DNA of 64,000 bases from Pseudomonadota bacterium (GTDB lineage Bacteria; Pseudomonadota; Gammaproteobacteria; Burkholderiales; Methylophilaceae). Position numbers and translations under genes: made by a program. The notes under the pieces were generated by a model. That model was not told the origin of the DNA. It was given only the letters and a program-made list of their open reading frames with translations, and made no database searches. The stretch is taken from positions 1 through 64,000 of the forward strand of contig JAKQIT010000077.1 of the NCBI GenBank assembly GCA_029556915.1. The letters are read 5' to 3'. Positions 42,252 to 52,198 of the stretch are shown piece after piece; within the stretch, counting starts at the first letter, position 1; every line of letters starts with the position of its first letter.

Positions 42252-43589
42252 ATGAATATCATCACATTACAATGGATTGCGGTCTTAATTATCATCATTT
42301 TGTTGGTTTGGTTATTGTGGCGTAGCTACCAAAATCAGTCAGCAGAACAGTTACTTCAGCAACTTGAAGAAAAGCACCGCGCCATGTTGTTAGACCTCAA
42401 TGACGGCCTCAATAAACTGGGCGACCGCTTGAACAGCGCCGCGCAAGAGAGCAGTGAGCGACTAAAAAACGGCGTGACGAATGAATTGCAAACCACCCGT
42501 GAAGCCATGCAAGCGTTGCAAATGGCACAAAATAACAGCTTGGCGCAAACGCGCGAAACCGTACTAGAAAAACTACACATTACCTTAGCCGAACAAGGTA
42601 AAGCGCAACAAGCGCTCATCAATGACACTATGCTAAAAGCTACGACCACACTCACGCAAAGCGTGGAAAGTTTAGGCAAAATTGTCGATAGTCGTTTAGA
42701 GCAAATTGGCGGCAAAGTGTCTGAGCGCTTAGACGAAGGCTTTAAAAAAACCAACCAAACTTTTATTGATGTGATGGCGCGGCTAGCGACCATTGATGAA
42801 GCGCAAAAGAAAATTGATGGCTTAACGACCAATGTGGTGAGTTTGCAAGAGTTACTGGGTGATAAACGTAGCCGTGGCGCTTTTGGCGAGGTGCAATTAG
42901 AGGCGCTGGTGCGTAATGTGTTGCCTGTGAATTCGTTTGCGATGCAACACACCTTTGCCAATGGCACACGCGCAGATTGCGCCTTGTTTTTACCCGAACC
43001 AACAGGCACAGTAGCGGTGGATAGCAAATTTCCGCTTGAAAATTATCACCGCATGTTTGATAGCAAATTAAGCGATGCTGAACAACTGGCCGCAGAAAAA
43101 CAATTTAAACTAGACGTTAAAAAACATGTCGATGATATTGCCAATAAATATATCATTTCAAATGTCACCTCTGATGGCGCGGTCATGTTTATTCCAGCAG
43201 AAGCAGTGTTTGCTGAATTGCATGCTTATCATGCCGATGTGATTGAATATGCGATGAATAAGCGCGTGTGGGTCGTCTCACCGACCACGTTGATGGCAGT
43301 GCTTAACACTGCGCGCGCGGTGCTTAAAGATGTGGAAACACGTAAGCAAGTACATGTGATTAAAGAAGAATTAGGCAAACTGAGCAAAGACTTTGGCCGC
43401 TTTGATGCGCGCATGAAAAAACTGGCTGACAACATTCGCCAAGCGCATGAAAATGCGCAAGAGGTGCATATTAGTAGCCAAAAAATTTCTAATCGTTTTG
43501 CGCAAATTGAGCGCGTTGAGCTCGCTAGCAAGCCACTAGATGTGCTGGACATCGTCGATGATAAAATTGATGATATTATTGATAAATAA
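42252..43589 (+). CDS. rmuC: RmuC-family DNA recombination protein
   Basis: The 445 residues include an N-terminal membrane helix (WIAVLIIIILLVWLLW), a long coiled coil (~30-195) and the RmuC domain with LLGDKRSRGAFGEVQLEALVR, VAVDSKFPLENY, and MFIPAEAVFAELHA. The domain belongs to the PD-(D/E)xK nuclease-like group; RmuC limits inversions at short inverted repeats in E. coli. It is alone on its transcript or leads into moaD 23 bp later. Confidence 0.93.
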   Translation: MNIITLQWIAVLIIIILLVWLLWRSYQNQSAEQLLQQLEEKHRAMLLDLNDGLNKLGDRLNSAAQESSERLKNGVTNELQTTREAMQALQMAQNNSLAQTRETVLEKLHITLAEQGKAQQALINDTMLKATTTLTQSVESLGKIVDSRLEQIGGKVSERLDEGFKKTNQTFIDVMARLATIDEAQKKIDGLTTNVVSLQELLGDKRSRGAFGEVQLEALVRNVLPVNSFAMQHTFANGTRADCALFLPEPTGTVAVDSKFPLENYHRMFDSKLSDAEQLAAEKQFKLDVKKHVDDIANKYIISNVTSDGAVMFIPAEAVFAELHAYHADVIEYAMNKRVWVVSPTTLMAVLNTARAVLKDVETRKQVHVIKEELGKLSKDFGRFDARMKKLADNIRQAHENAQEVHISSQKISNRFAQIERVELASKPLDVLDIVDDKIDDIIDK

Positions 43590-43612
43590 GATTAGAAATT
43601 AGATATAACTAT

Positions 43613-43870
43613 ATGAAAATTAAAATTTTATACTTTGCAAGAATCAAAGAAGCTTTAAAGTTTTCAAGTGAATACTTAGAATTGCCCGAAGAATCATTAA
43701 CATTATTGTCATTAAAAGCTTATTTAGCTAAACGCAACGACACTTGGCAACAAATGCTCATGGGCAAGCTTAAAGTACGCGGTGCAATTAACCACGCGCT
43801 TGTTGATGACGCTGCATTGATTCACGATGGTGACGAAGTAGCATTTTTTCCACCCGTAACAGGTGGGTAA
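43613..43870 (+). CDS. moaD: MoaD, molybdopterin synthase sulfur carrier subunit
   Basis: This 85-residue ubiquitin-like protein begins KIKILYFARIKEAL and ends in PPVTGG. The C-terminal Gly-Gly is thiocarboxylated and delivers sulfur for molybdopterin formation. DDAALIHDGDEVAFFPP is the conserved strand before the tail. It is 5 bp before moaE, its obligate partner. The ATG at 43613 follows a weak ribosome-binding site. Confidence 0.95.
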   Translation: MKIKILYFARIKEALKFSSEYLELPEESLTLLSLKAYLAKRNDTWQQMLMGKLKVRGAINHALVDDAALIHDGDEVAFFPPVTGG

Positions 43871-43875
43871 ACCCA

Positions 43876-44325
43876 ATGCCCGTGCGCGTACAAACCCAAG
43901 ATTTTGATGTTGGCAGTGAAATTAGCTGCCTGCACAAATCGTGTCAGATCACTGGTGCAGTGGTGAGCTTTGTCGGCTATGTGCGTGACTTGAGCGATAA
44001 TGTCGCAATCTCACAACTCACTTTAGAGCATTACCCTGAGATGACCGAAAAAGCGTTGGAGAACATTATTCAACAAGCCAAAAGTCGCTGGCCAATTTTT
44101 GATGCTTTGGTCATACATCGTGTTGGCACGCTAAAAGTGTGCGAGCAAATTGTGCTGGTGGCGGTAAGCGCGGCACATCGTGGTGATGCGTTTAAAGCAT
44201 GCGAGTTCATTATGGATTATCTAAAAACCGAAGCGCCTTTTTGGAAAAAAGAAACTTCATCAAAAGGTGAGTTTTGGGTTGAGGCGAAAGATAGCGATGA
44301 ACTCGCGCGAGAAAAATGGCAATAA
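43876..44325 (+). CDS. moaE: MoaE, molybdopterin synthase catalytic subunit
   Basis: The protein is 149 residues and close to the usual MoaE length. Family segments are GAVVSFVGYVRD, LEHYPEMTEKALENI, VIHRVGTLKVCEQIVLVAVSAAHR, and the catalytic Lys region PFWKKE. It inserts the dithiolene sulfurs into precursor Z using thiocarboxylated MoaD. It follows moaD directly. The neighbouring protease starts at ATG 44369, after the moaE stop. Confidence 0.95.
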   Translation: MPVRVQTQDFDVGSEISCLHKSCQITGAVVSFVGYVRDLSDNVAISQLTLEHYPEMTEKALENIIQQAKSRWPIFDALVIHRVGTLKVCEQIVLVAVSAAHRGDAFKACEFIMDYLKTEAPFWKKETSSKGEFWVEAKDSDELAREKWQ

Positions 44326-44368
44326 GATTTCAACCAATAATCAATCAAAGTTACATCAATTAAGCAAC

Positions 44369-46474
44369 ATGGCGAAACTACTCACTCCACAGCAACTAAC
44401 ACTGAATATTAATCTAGCGCAATTTCAATTTGCTAACACATCTGAGCTGGTTAATATTAATCAAGGCGCACAGCAAGCTGCTTGGGTGGCACAACCAGAG
44501 GCTAAAAAAGCAGCTGAGTTTGGTTTAAATATTCAGCAGACTGGTTTTAACTTGCTGGCTTTAGGCGAGCCTGGCACTGGGCGCACCACATTAATGTTAA
44601 GCGCAATGCATGAATCTGCTAAAAAATTTGATGCCCCAAATGATTTAATCGCGCTGTATCAATTTGATCGAAATGGTAAACCTTTATTTTTGAAATTGCC
44701 AGCTGGGCAGGGCGTGCAGTTAAAGCTGGCATTAGAATTGTTTATACGCCAACTGGCAAAATCGCTCACAAATTTACTTGAAGCTAAAATCAAAGAAAAC
44801 TCACTTGCTCCTATTCAGACTTTTATATCTGAGCAACTCGCCGCCATTACTGCGAGTATCCCTTTAATCAAAACTAACACTGACCTTCAACATTATTTTA
44901 ATAGTTTGCAGCAAGATGTATTAGATTCTTTAGAAGCTTGGCAACCTGGCCCAAACGGTGAAACAGAAAATATAGAAGCGCTATTAAGTGAAAGTTTTTT
45001 TGGTCGTTACCGTGCAAATGTACTGGTAGAACATCAAGCTAGTCAGGCTGCCCCTGCGATTTATGATAATGATCCAAGTTTGCAATCGCTATTTGGCGGT
45101 ATCGAGAGTGCGGGCGACTCTAGTAACACGCCAGATTTTATGCGCTTGCGTGCAGGTAATTTGATACGTGCTGATGGTGGATTTTTATTGCTAAACTTAC
45201 GTGATATTTTGGCCGATGAAGCAAATGGCACGCAATTATTAGAAAAACTGCATCGCTTTTTGCGTAATGGTACATTACAAATTGAAGACCTTAGCAGTGG
45301 CAGCAATCAGGGCAGTAGCTTCGTCAGCGCTCAAGCATCGATTTCTGTATCGACAAAACTCGTGTTAGTTGCGACACGTGAAGATTATTATGAGCTGATA
45401 GACGAAAAAGCAGACTTTTTTAGCTATTTTCCTATCAAAATTGAATTTGCCGAAAAAGTTAATACCAGTGCAGAAAATTATGCCGCTTACGCTAGTTTTA
45501 TTGCACAAAAATGCCATCAATATCAAACTAAGCATGTGACCAAAGCGGCAGTTGCGGCTTTATTACAGGCGATGCACAGACTTGAAGAAGACCAAACGCG
45601 TATTAGCACAAAATTTTACATCTTAGAAAAGCTTTTGCTAGAAAGCGCTGCCACTGCCGCTCAGCGAAACGCCAATTTAGTTGACTTAGAAGATGTTAGT
45701 GCGGCACTTAATCGACGTTATGCACGCCACAGTTATATTGAGGCGCACACGCGTGCAAGCATTGTTGATAATGAGCTCATGATTAATGTGCAGGGTGAGG
45801 CCATCGGACAAATTAACGGGCTTACCCATATTGATCTAGCAGATGCTAGCTTTGGCTCACCTGTACGTATTTCTGCAAATTGCTATGCGGGCAGACAAAA
45901 TGTGGTGACTATAGACCGCGAAGTGTCTATGAGCGGACCCACACATGATAAAGGCGTGATGATTTTACAAAGCTGGTTGCACAGCAACTTTGCGCAATTC
46001 AACCCTTTAAACCTTACGGCATCACTTGTGTTTGAGCAAGAATATACGGGGGTCGATGGAGACTCAGCTTCTTGTGCTGAATTATTTGCCATATTGTCTT
46101 CGCTGGCACAAGTGCCTATTAAACAAGGTATCGCCGTAACTGGTGCACTCAATCAACATGGAGAAGTGCTTCCAGTAGGTGGCATTAATGAGAAAATTGA
46201 AGGTTATTTTAGAGTATGTAATGACTTGGGCTTAGACGGGAAACAAGGTGTGCTGATTCCACAACGTAACATGAGACACTTAATGCTGAGTGATGAAGTC
46301 ATCAATGCCGTAGAAAATGGACAATTTCATATTGCAACAATGGATAATATCGCTGAAGGCATCATGCACCTAAGCAATAATAGCTTAGCCGCAATTAATC
46401 AACTATCAGAAGCAAGATTAAGTCAATTTAAACAAATTTTAGAAAAAAACAGCCCGGTTAATTATAAAAAATAA
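44369..46474 (+). CDS. LonB-like ATP-dependent protease (AAA_32/Lon_C)
   Basis: The product is 701 residues from ATG 44369; an upstream in-frame ATG lies inside moaE and is unlikely. The N-terminal AAA_32 region contains a P-loop GEPGTGRTT with Arg where Lys is usual, a form seen in this family. The Lon-type protease domain has the catalytic Ser566 in DGDSAS and Lys609 in GGINEKIEG. It lacks the N-terminal LAN domain of LonA and has no membrane segment. It probably degrades damaged or regulatory cytosolic proteins. The last base of its stop codon is the first base of the hslR ATG. Confidence 0.87.
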   Translation: MAKLLTPQQLTLNINLAQFQFANTSELVNINQGAQQAAWVAQPEAKKAAEFGLNIQQTGFNLLALGEPGTGRTTLMLSAMHESAKKFDAPNDLIALYQFDRNGKPLFLKLPAGQGVQLKLALELFIRQLAKSLTNLLEAKIKENSLAPIQTFISEQLAAITASIPLIKTNTDLQHYFNSLQQDVLDSLEAWQPGPNGETENIEALLSESFFGRYRANVLVEHQASQAAPAIYDNDPSLQSLFGGIESAGDSSNTPDFMRLRAGNLIRADGGFLLLNLRDILADEANGTQLLEKLHRFLRNGTLQIEDLSSGSNQGSSFVSAQASISVSTKLVLVATREDYYELIDEKADFFSYFPIKIEFAEKVNTSAENYAAYASFIAQKCHQYQTKHVTKAAVAALLQAMHRLEEDQTRISTKFYILEKLLLESAATAAQRNANLVDLEDVSAALNRRYARHSYIEAHTRASIVDNELMINVQGEAIGQINGLTHIDLADASFGSPVRISANCYAGRQNVVTIDREVSMSGPTHDKGVMILQSWLHSNFAQFNPLNLTASLVFEQEYTGVDGDSASCAELFAILSSLAQVPIKQGIAVTGALNQHGEVLPVGGINEKIEGYFRVCNDLGLDGKQGVLIPQRNMRHLMLSDEVINAVENGQFHIATMDNIAEGIMHLSNNSLAAINQLSEARLSQFKQILEKNSPVNYKK

Positions 46475-46878
46475 TGACTGCTAAAAATGAAACTGAAGAT
46501 ACAAAGTACCGCTTAGACAAATGGTTATGGGCTGCGCGTTTCTTCAAAACTCGCAGTCTAGCCACAACTGCGATTGAATCAGGAAAAGTTCATGTGGATG
46601 GCGACCGCGTTAAACCAGCTAAAGAAGTGCACAATGGGCAAATTATTCGTATTAAAACCCGCGATTTTGAAATTGAAGTAAATGTGCTAGCCTTATCCAA
46701 TGTTCGTCGAGGCGCTCCTGAAGCTGCTTTGCTCTATGCAGAAACGCAAGCAAGCATGAGTAAACGGCAAAGCGCTAAAATAACGGGTGAAAATGAATAT
46801 GCTCAACGCGATAGAGGGGCAGGAAGACCCACAAAACGACAGTTGAGGGATATAAGAAAATTCACTCACTCTGTTTAA
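46474..46878 (+). CDS. hslR: Hsp15-like S4-domain RNA-binding protein
   Basis: This 134-residue protein is an S4 RNA-binding domain (YRLDKWLWAARFFKTRSLATTAIESGKVHVDGDRVK) with a basic tail rich in Lys and Arg. It matches Hsp15, which binds 50S subunits carrying nascent chains after translation errors and helps recycle them. The start overlaps the upstream protease stop by one base, so they are co-translated. It makes a functional pair with a protease in heat-stress handling. Confidence 0.92.
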   Translation: MTAKNETEDTKYRLDKWLWAARFFKTRSLATTAIESGKVHVDGDRVKPAKEVHNGQIIRIKTRDFEIEVNVLALSNVRRGAPEAALLYAETQASMSKRQSAKITGENEYAQRDRGAGRPTKRQLRDIRKFTHSV

Positions 46879-47122
46879 GCTTATCTAATAAAAACTAACA
46901 TATTATTATTTACAGCATTCCAATTTACAGCCTATTTACTGGGAAATTTTTCTGGTCATTGTGCACAACATTGTGATAGAATCCGCGCTCGTTACGTGAA
47001 TGTAATGAATTTTTTGTAAATTTACACACAACCCTTTCAAGGGTGCTTTGTATAAAGTATTTAAAAATCAAAGTGTTTCTGGTGTTGTGTGAATTATTAA
47101 CCCTTTTGAAAAGAGAATATTT
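46879..47122 (+). promoter_or_regulatory. rpsB upstream leader
   Basis: A 244-bp gap with a short hairpin ACCCTT-TC-AAGGGT near 47033-47046 and a second ACCCTTTT run just before the gene. Leaders of rpsB are commonly the site of autogenous control by S2; I cannot define the element here. A possible -10 (TGATAGAAT) lies near 46974. Confidence 0.35.
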
Positions 47123-47866
47123 ATGTCAGTCACAATGCGTGATATGTTAGAAGCTGGTGTGCATTTTGGCCACCAAACCCGTTACTGGAACCCAAAAATG
47201 GCAGAGTACATTTTTGGTGACCGCAACAAAATCCATATTGTCAACCTTGAAAAAACCCTGCCTTTGTTTGAAGAAGCGCAAAAACATGTGCGCACTTTGG
47301 CGGCTAATAAAGGTCGTATCTTATTTGTAGGCACTAAACGCCAAGCTCGTGAAATTGTAAAAGAAGAGGCAACACGCGCTGGATGTGCTTATGTGAATCA
47401 CCGTTGGTTGGGCGGTATGCTTACCAACTTTAAAACAGTGAAGCAATCCATTAAACGTTTGCACGATTTTGATGCGATGTTACTTGATGGCAGCTTAGAA
47501 AAATTCGGTAAAAAAGAAGCTTTAGGTTATAAACGTGAAATTGAAAAACTTGAGCGTTCAATTGGCGGCATTAAAGAAATGGGCGGTTTACCTGATGCCA
47601 TTTTCATTATTGACGTGGGCCACGAAAGCGGTGCAATCACTGAAGCGCAAAAATTGGGCATCCCTGTGATTGGTGTAGTTGATACCAATAACTCACCTGA
47701 TGGTGTGGCGTTTGTGATTCCTGGTAACGATGACTCTAGCCGTGCTATTCGTCTATACGCACGCGGCATTGCTGATGCAGTGTTAGAAGGTCGTAGTTCT
47801 GTCATTACTGAGATTGTAAAATCTGCTTCTGAGGAAGCAACAGAAACTGCAGAAGTTGCCGCTTAA
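47123..47866 (+). CDS. rpsB: 30S ribosomal protein S2
   Basis: The 247 residues show the full S2 pattern: [19 protein letters not shown] at the start, [36 protein letters not shown], and [13 protein letters not shown]2 joins late in 30S assembly at the platform and helps in mRNA binding. It heads the rpsB-tsf-pyrH-frr cluster. A hairpin terminator lies directly downstream, allowing rpsB-only transcripts. Confidence 0.98.
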   Translation: MSVTMRDMLEAGVHFGHQTRYWNPKMAEYIFGDRNKIHIVNLEKTLPLFEEAQKHVRTLAANKGRILFVGTKRQAREIVKEEATRAGCAYVNHRWLGGMLTNFKTVKQSIKRLHDFDAMLLDGSLEKFGKKEALGYKREIEKLERSIGGIKEMGGLPDAIFIIDVGHESGAITEAQKLGIPVIGVVDTNNSPDGVAFVIPGNDDSSRAIRLYARGIADAVLEGRSSVITEIVKSASEEATETAEVAA

Positions 47867-47880
47867 TTTGCATGCGTTTA

Positions 47881-47903
47881 AAAGGGGCTTTATGCCCCTT
47901 TTT
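47881..47903 (+). terminator. Intrinsic terminator between rpsB and tsf
   Basis: AAAGGGGC pairs with GCCCCTTT around a 5-nt loop and is followed by T residues. It probably attenuates read-through into tsf, giving more S2 than EF-Ts transcript. Confidence 0.85.
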
Positions 47904-47983
47904 CAATTTTAATATATTCAAGTAAATCAAATAATTAAATGGTTTAGTTAAAGCTATTTAATATAAAAATTAGGAGCTTAAAA

Positions 47984-48859
47984 ATGGCTGAAATTACCGC
48001 AAGCATGGTAAAAGAATTACGTGAGCGCACTGATGCGCCAATGATGGATTGTAAGAAAGCGCTCACTGAAGCAGAAGGTGACATGACACGTGCAGAAGAG
48101 ATTTTACGTGTACGTTTTGGTAACAAAGCAAGTAAAGCCGCAGGCCGTGTTGCCGCTGAAGGTACAGTTGGCGTAAGCATTAGTGCAGATGGCAAAACTG
48201 GTGCAATGGTTGAAGTAAACTCAGAAACTGACTTCTGCGCCAAAAATGAAGACTTCTTAAAATTTGTAAATGAATTGGCTAACGTGATTGCAAGCAATAA
48301 CGCTGCTGACATTCAAGCTGTAGCAGCCTTGCCTATGCGCGGCGCTACTGTTGAAGAAACACGCGCCCAATTAGTAGGTAAAATTGGTGAAAACATTACG
48401 CCACGCCGTTTTGTGCGCCCAGCAGTACAAGGTAAATTAACAAGCTATATTCATGGTAGCAAAATTGGTGTGTTAGTTGACGTTATTGGCGGCGATGATG
48501 CACTGGCTAAGGATATTGCCATGCACATTGCAGCAGCTAAGCCAAAATCTTTGGACGCTTCAGGTATTGCACCAGAGTTGATTGAAGCAGAGCGCCGTGT
48601 TGCCATCGAAAAAGCCAAAGAAGCGGGCAAACCTGAAGCTATGTTAGAGAAAATTGCCGATGGAACTGTGCAAAAATTCTTAAAAGAAGTGACTTTGCTT
48701 AGCCAAGTGTTTGTTAAAGATGATAAATTCACCATCGAGTCTTTACTTAAATCAAAAGGCGCATCTGTGGCATCATTCACGATGTTTACGGTGGGCGAAG
48801 GCATTGAAAAAGCTGTTGTTGACTATGCAGCAGAAGTGGCCGCAGCAGCAAAAGTATAA
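47984..48859 (+). CDS. tsf: Elongation factor Ts
   Basis: The product is 291 residues. The N-terminal UBA-like domain ([25 protein letters not shown]) and the conserved core [15 protein letters not shown] identify EF-Ts, the GDP/GTP exchange factor of EF-Tu. MHIAAAKP and [10 protein letters not shown] mark the later domains. It follows rpsB after a terminator and is followed by another, so tsf can be a short transcript of its own. Confidence 0.98.
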   Translation: MAEITASMVKELRERTDAPMMDCKKALTEAEGDMTRAEEILRVRFGNKASKAAGRVAAEGTVGVSISADGKTGAMVEVNSETDFCAKNEDFLKFVNELANVIASNNAADIQAVAALPMRGATVEETRAQLVGKIGENITPRRFVRPAVQGKLTSYIHGSKIGVLVDVIGGDDALAKDIAMHIAAAKPKSLDASGIAPELIEAERRVAIEKAKEAGKPEAMLEKIADGTVQKFLKEVTLLSQVFVKDDKFTIESLLKSKGASVASFTMFTVGEGIEKAVVDYAAEVAAAAKV

Positions 48860-48881
48860 TTACTTTTAGCAAGCAAATAAG

Positions 48882-48914
48882 TGGATTAAGCGTCATGCTT
48901 AATCCATTTTTTTT
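48882..48914 (+). terminator. Strong intrinsic terminator after tsf
   Basis: A perfect 10-bp stem TGGATTAAGC / GCTTAATCCA with a 5-nt loop is followed by eight T residues. Confidence 0.95.
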
Positions 48915-48965
48915 GGCATTATTTAAGTGAATTTTATTGGGTTTACTAGCACATATCATTTTAGA

Positions 48966-49018
48966 TGCTCTGCAAGCCAATATCCATGCGGCTTCCAGAG
49001 GCATAAAAGTCTCTCGGG
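48966..49018 (+). repeat. Dispersed palindromic repeat, copy 3, in the tsf-pyrH gap
   Basis: CTCTGCAAGCC, loop AATATCCATGC, then GGCTTCCAGAGGC, followed by ATAAAAGTCTCTCGGG. It matches copy 2 in orientation. The 361-bp tsf-pyrH gap (48860-49220) contains the terminator, this repeat and an AT-rich stretch likely holding the pyrH promoter, but no gene. Confidence 0.8.
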
Positions 49019-49220
49019 CAATTTTAACGATGCAAATTCACTTAATATTAGCCGATATTTTTACTTGGCTATTTATTTAACAAAACGTGTATAAAACACT
49101 TTATCTGCAGGTGTTTTTTACAATTTTATTCAACATTTATGCACGGTTTTTGTGCCTAAAAAGTCGTTTTTATGCTTAAATAAGCAAACTTAAATTTCAG
49201 CTAATTTTTACAGGAAAACT

Positions 49221-49934
49221 ATGAGTAAACCAGCCTTTAAGCGCATTCTTCTTAAACTCTCAGGCGAAGCTTTAATGGGAGATGATGCTTATGGCATAAA
49301 CCGTGCGACCATTACTAATATTGTCGCTCAGGTCAAAGAAATTGTCGATTTAGGTGTTGAAGTGGCAGTGGTTATTGGCGGTGGTAATATTTTTCGCGGC
49401 GTTGCACCAGCAGCGGCTGGAATGGATCGAGCGACGGCAGATTACATGGGCATGTTAGCAACAGTGATGAATGCCATGGCTTTGCAAGATGCGATGAAAA
49501 ATATTGGCTTAAATGCACGTGTACAAAGTGCGCTTAATGTTGAAGTGGTCGAGCCTTATATTCGTGCCAAAGCAATACGATATTTAGAAGAGGGCGTAGT
49601 GGTGATTTTTGGTGCAGGTACAGGTAATCCGTTTTTTACGACAGACACTGCAGCTGCTTTACGTGGCATGGAAATGAATGCCGAGATTGTGCTAAAAGCA
49701 ACGAAAGTGGACGGAATTTATACTGCCGACCCTAAAAAAGATGCGAATGCTACACGTTATGAAACGGTTACATTTGATGAAGCCATTGCTAAAGACTTAA
49801 AAGTGATGGATGCCACCGCGCTTACTTTATGTCGTGACCAAAAAATGCCAATTTCTGTGTTTAGCATATTTAAGCAAGGCGCCCTTAAACGTGTGGTGAT
49901 GGGCGAAAATGAAGGCACGCGCGTGGTGATTTAG
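49221..49934 (+). CDS. pyrH: UMP kinase
   Basis: This 237-residue protein is of the amino-acid-kinase fold: [12 protein letters not shown] at the start, [13 protein letters not shown], the [20 protein letters not shown] substrate region, and [13 protein letters not shown]. It phosphorylates UMP to UDP for pyrimidine and RNA synthesis. It is separated from tsf by a terminator and has its own promoter region. The length is typical. Confidence 0.98.
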   Translation: MSKPAFKRILLKLSGEALMGDDAYGINRATITNIVAQVKEIVDLGVEVAVVIGGGNIFRGVAPAAAGMDRATADYMGMLATVMNAMALQDAMKNIGLNARVQSALNVEVVEPYIRAKAIRYLEEGVVVIFGAGTGNPFFTTDTAAALRGMEMNAEIVLKATKVDGIYTADPKKDANATRYETVTFDEAIAKDLKVMDATALTLCRDQKMPISVFSIFKQGALKRVVMGENEGTRVVI

Positions 49935-49955
49935 TAGAGTAAGTTGGAGACTTAA

Positions 49956-50513
49956 ATGATTGAAGATGTGAAAAAAAACGCTGAGCAAAAAATGCAAAGA
50001 TCACTTGAGGTTCTCAAAGCAGACCTTGCAAAGGTGCGTACCGGTCGCGCACATGTTGGCCTGCTTGACCATGTGATGGTCGAATACTATGGCTCGATGG
50101 TGGCAGTCAACCAAGTAGCCAATGTCAATTTAGGCGATGCCCGCACAATAAATGTACAGCCGTTTGAAAAACCAATGATTGCAAAGGTAGAAAAAGCTAT
50201 TCGTGACTGTGATTTAGGCTTAAACCCTGCAACTAATGGCGATATTATCCGTGTGCCGATGCCAATGCTCACCGAAGAGCGCCGTCGCGATATGACTAAG
50301 ATTGTGCGTTCAGAGGCTGAAGGAGCAAAAGTGTCCATTCGTAATGTGCGACGTGACGCCAACGATGCCCTTAAAAAAATGCTTAAAGATAAAAGTATTT
50401 CTGAAGACGAAGAACGTCGTGCGCAAGATGATATTCAAAAATCAACTGATAAAGCGGTTGCTGAAGTTGATAAGTTGCTACAAGTTAAAGAAGCTGAATT
50501 GATGGCAGTTTGA
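49956..50513 (+). CDS. frr: Ribosome recycling factor
   Basis: This is 185 residues, the usual length. Segments include [47 protein letters not shown] and the Lys-rich helical end with [14 protein letters not shown]. With EF-G it splits post-termination 70S ribosomes. It follows pyrH by 21 bp in the same transcript, the standard order. Confidence 0.98.
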   Translation: MIEDVKKNAEQKMQRSLEVLKADLAKVRTGRAHVGLLDHVMVEYYGSMVAVNQVANVNLGDARTINVQPFEKPMIAKVEKAIRDCDLGLNPATNGDIIRVPMPMLTEERRRDMTKIVRSEAEGAKVSIRNVRRDANDALKKMLKDKSISEDEERRAQDDIQKSTDKAVAEVDKLLQVKEAELMAV

Positions 50514-50604
50514 TTAAAATGAAAATGCAAATAATGCTGTAGCTTTTTGTTATATTTTAATTCATAACTGCAGATAACTATTGGAATAATAAGACTGGGC
50601 ATAG

Positions 50605-51363
50605 ATGGCTTTTTTTACTAGCGCAACACAAACTGTGCCAGAGGTGCCAAAAACGCCTAAGCACATTGCCATTATCATGGATGGCAATGGTCGCTGGGCA
50701 CGTAAGCGCTTTTTACCGCGTGTGGCTGGACATAAGCGTGGGGTTGAAACCGTTCGTGATGTGGTCAAATACTGCCTAAATTTAAAAGTTGAGCATTTAA
50801 CATTATTTGCCTTTAGTAGCGAAAACTGGCGCAGACCACCTGAGGAAGTCTCGTTCTTAATGGGCCTATTTATGCAAGCACTTCAACGAGAAGTGCAAAA
50901 GCTGCATAAGAACAATATCAAACTGATTATGATTGGTGATCGTAGCCGTTTCGATGCGCCACTGGTTGCGCAAATAGAGGCTGCAGAAACGCTGACTTCA
51001 CACAATACCGCGCTTACGTTGACGATTGCAGCTAACTACGGTGGACGATGGGATGTCTTGCAGGCGGTCAATAAAATGCAGGCTGCCGCACCACAGCTAG
51101 CTGGATATTATCGTGAAGATCATCTCACCCCTTACTTAGCAATGCACTATGCGCCCGAACCAGATTTATTCATTCGCACTGGTGGCGAGAAGCGCATTAG
51201 CAACTTCTTGCTATGGCAATTAGCTTATACCGAGCTTTATTTTACTGACACTTTATGGCCAGATTTTGATGAAACAGCCTTTAACTTGGCCATCCAATCT
51301 TACCAAAATCGTGAACGCCGTTTTGGGCGCACCAGTGAGCAGCTTCTAGAACCCAAAGCTTGA
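50605..51363 (+). CDS. uppS: Undecaprenyl diphosphate synthase (cis-prenyl transferase)
   Basis: This protein of 252 residues has the active-site segment IAIIMDGNGRWA, with catalytic Asp26, the conserved FSSENWRRP, and the substrate-binding RTGGEKRISNFLLWQ followed by YTELYFTDTLWPDF. It makes the C55 lipid carrier for peptidoglycan and O-antigen from farnesyl diphosphate. It lies 7 bp before cdsA, beginning the envelope part of the cluster. Confidence 0.97.
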   Translation: MAFFTSATQTVPEVPKTPKHIAIIMDGNGRWARKRFLPRVAGHKRGVETVRDVVKYCLNLKVEHLTLFAFSSENWRRPPEEVSFLMGLFMQALQREVQKLHKNNIKLIMIGDRSRFDAPLVAQIEAAETLTSHNTALTLTIAANYGGRWDVLQAVNKMQAAAPQLAGYYREDHLTPYLAMHYAPEPDLFIRTGGEKRISNFLLWQLAYTELYFTDTLWPDFDETAFNLAIQSYQNRERRFGRTSEQLLEPKA

Positions 51364-51370
51364 TTTAAAT

Positions 51371-52198
51371 ATGCTTAAAACTCGCGTCATTACTGCCATC
51401 TTATTAGCCATAGGTTTTTTAATAGCTTTATTTAATACTTCTGGCATAGCATGGTCGCTCATCACTTTGGGCGCAATGCTTATAGGCGTTTGGGAGTGGG
51501 CAAAGCTTATTAAATTAAGAAAACATGCTACCCATATTTATTTAGTCATCGCGTTATTTATAGGTTTATTGATTATTTATGCGCCTAGCACAGCTTCAGG
51601 CCATTATGTTGATGAAGTGGTGTTTGGTTTGCTCGGTCTATCAACGCTATTCTGGCTAATTATCGCCCCCATTTGGTTGCTAACTAGAAAATATTTTCAG
51701 CATAAATTCTGGATGGCAATACTCGGTATAGTTTTGCTACTGGCAACGTGGGTTGCCCTCGGCGGTTTACACGCAATTAGCCCATGGTTACTTTTAACTA
51801 CACTCTTTACAGTTTGGCTAGCAGACAGCGCGGCATATTTTGCAGGTAAGCAATTTGGCAAACACAAACTTGCACCAGAAATCAGCCCAGGAAAAACATG
51901 GGAAGGCGTCATGGGTGCGCTTTTAGCCGTAACGGTATTTGGCTTAGTGCTATGTTATTTTCAGCATATTAGCCGTTGGTTAATCGTAGGTTTATGGCTA
52001 ATAGTCGTGCTTAGCATTATGGGAGATTTATTTGAGTCCCTACTAAAACGTCAAGCTGGCGTTAAAGATAGTAGTCATTTATTACCTGGGCATGGTGGTG
52101 TGCTCGATCGTATCGATGGCTTAATACCGACGCTACCATTAGCGTTGTTCTATATTTACTTTCCATTATTCGCGAATTTACAACTTCATGCACGATAG
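51371..52198 (+). CDS. cdsA: Phosphatidate cytidylyltransferase (CDP-diglyceride synthase)
   Basis: The 275-residue inner-membrane protein has about seven to eight hydrophobic helices. It ends with the CDP-alcohol synthase signature: [21 protein letters not shown] and [11 protein letters not shown]. It activates phosphatidic acid with CTP for phospholipid synthesis. Its stop overlaps the dxr start by 11 bp. Confidence 0.96.
   Translation: MLKTRVITAILLAIGFLIALFNTSGIAWSLITLGAMLIGVWEWAKLIKLRKHATHIYLVIALFIGLLIIYAPSTASGHYVDEVVFGLLGLSTLFWLIIAPIWLLTRKYFQHKFWMAILGIVLLLATWVALGGLHAISPWLLLTTLFTVWLADSAAYFAGKQFGKHKLAPEISPGKTWEGVMGALLAVTVFGLVLCYFQHISRWLIVGLWLIVVLSIMGDLFESLLKRQAGVKDSSHLLPGHGGVLDRIDGLIPTLPLALFYIYFPLFANLQLHAR

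Noticed and set aside
44267-44368. Upstream start for the LonB-like protease inside moaE
   Set aside because: It would overlap the moaE end in another frame, and the added residues show no family similarity.
46920-46985. Confident sigma-70 promoter before rpsB
   Set aside because: A TGATAGAAT -10 is possible, but I could not place a convincing -35 at 16-18 bp.
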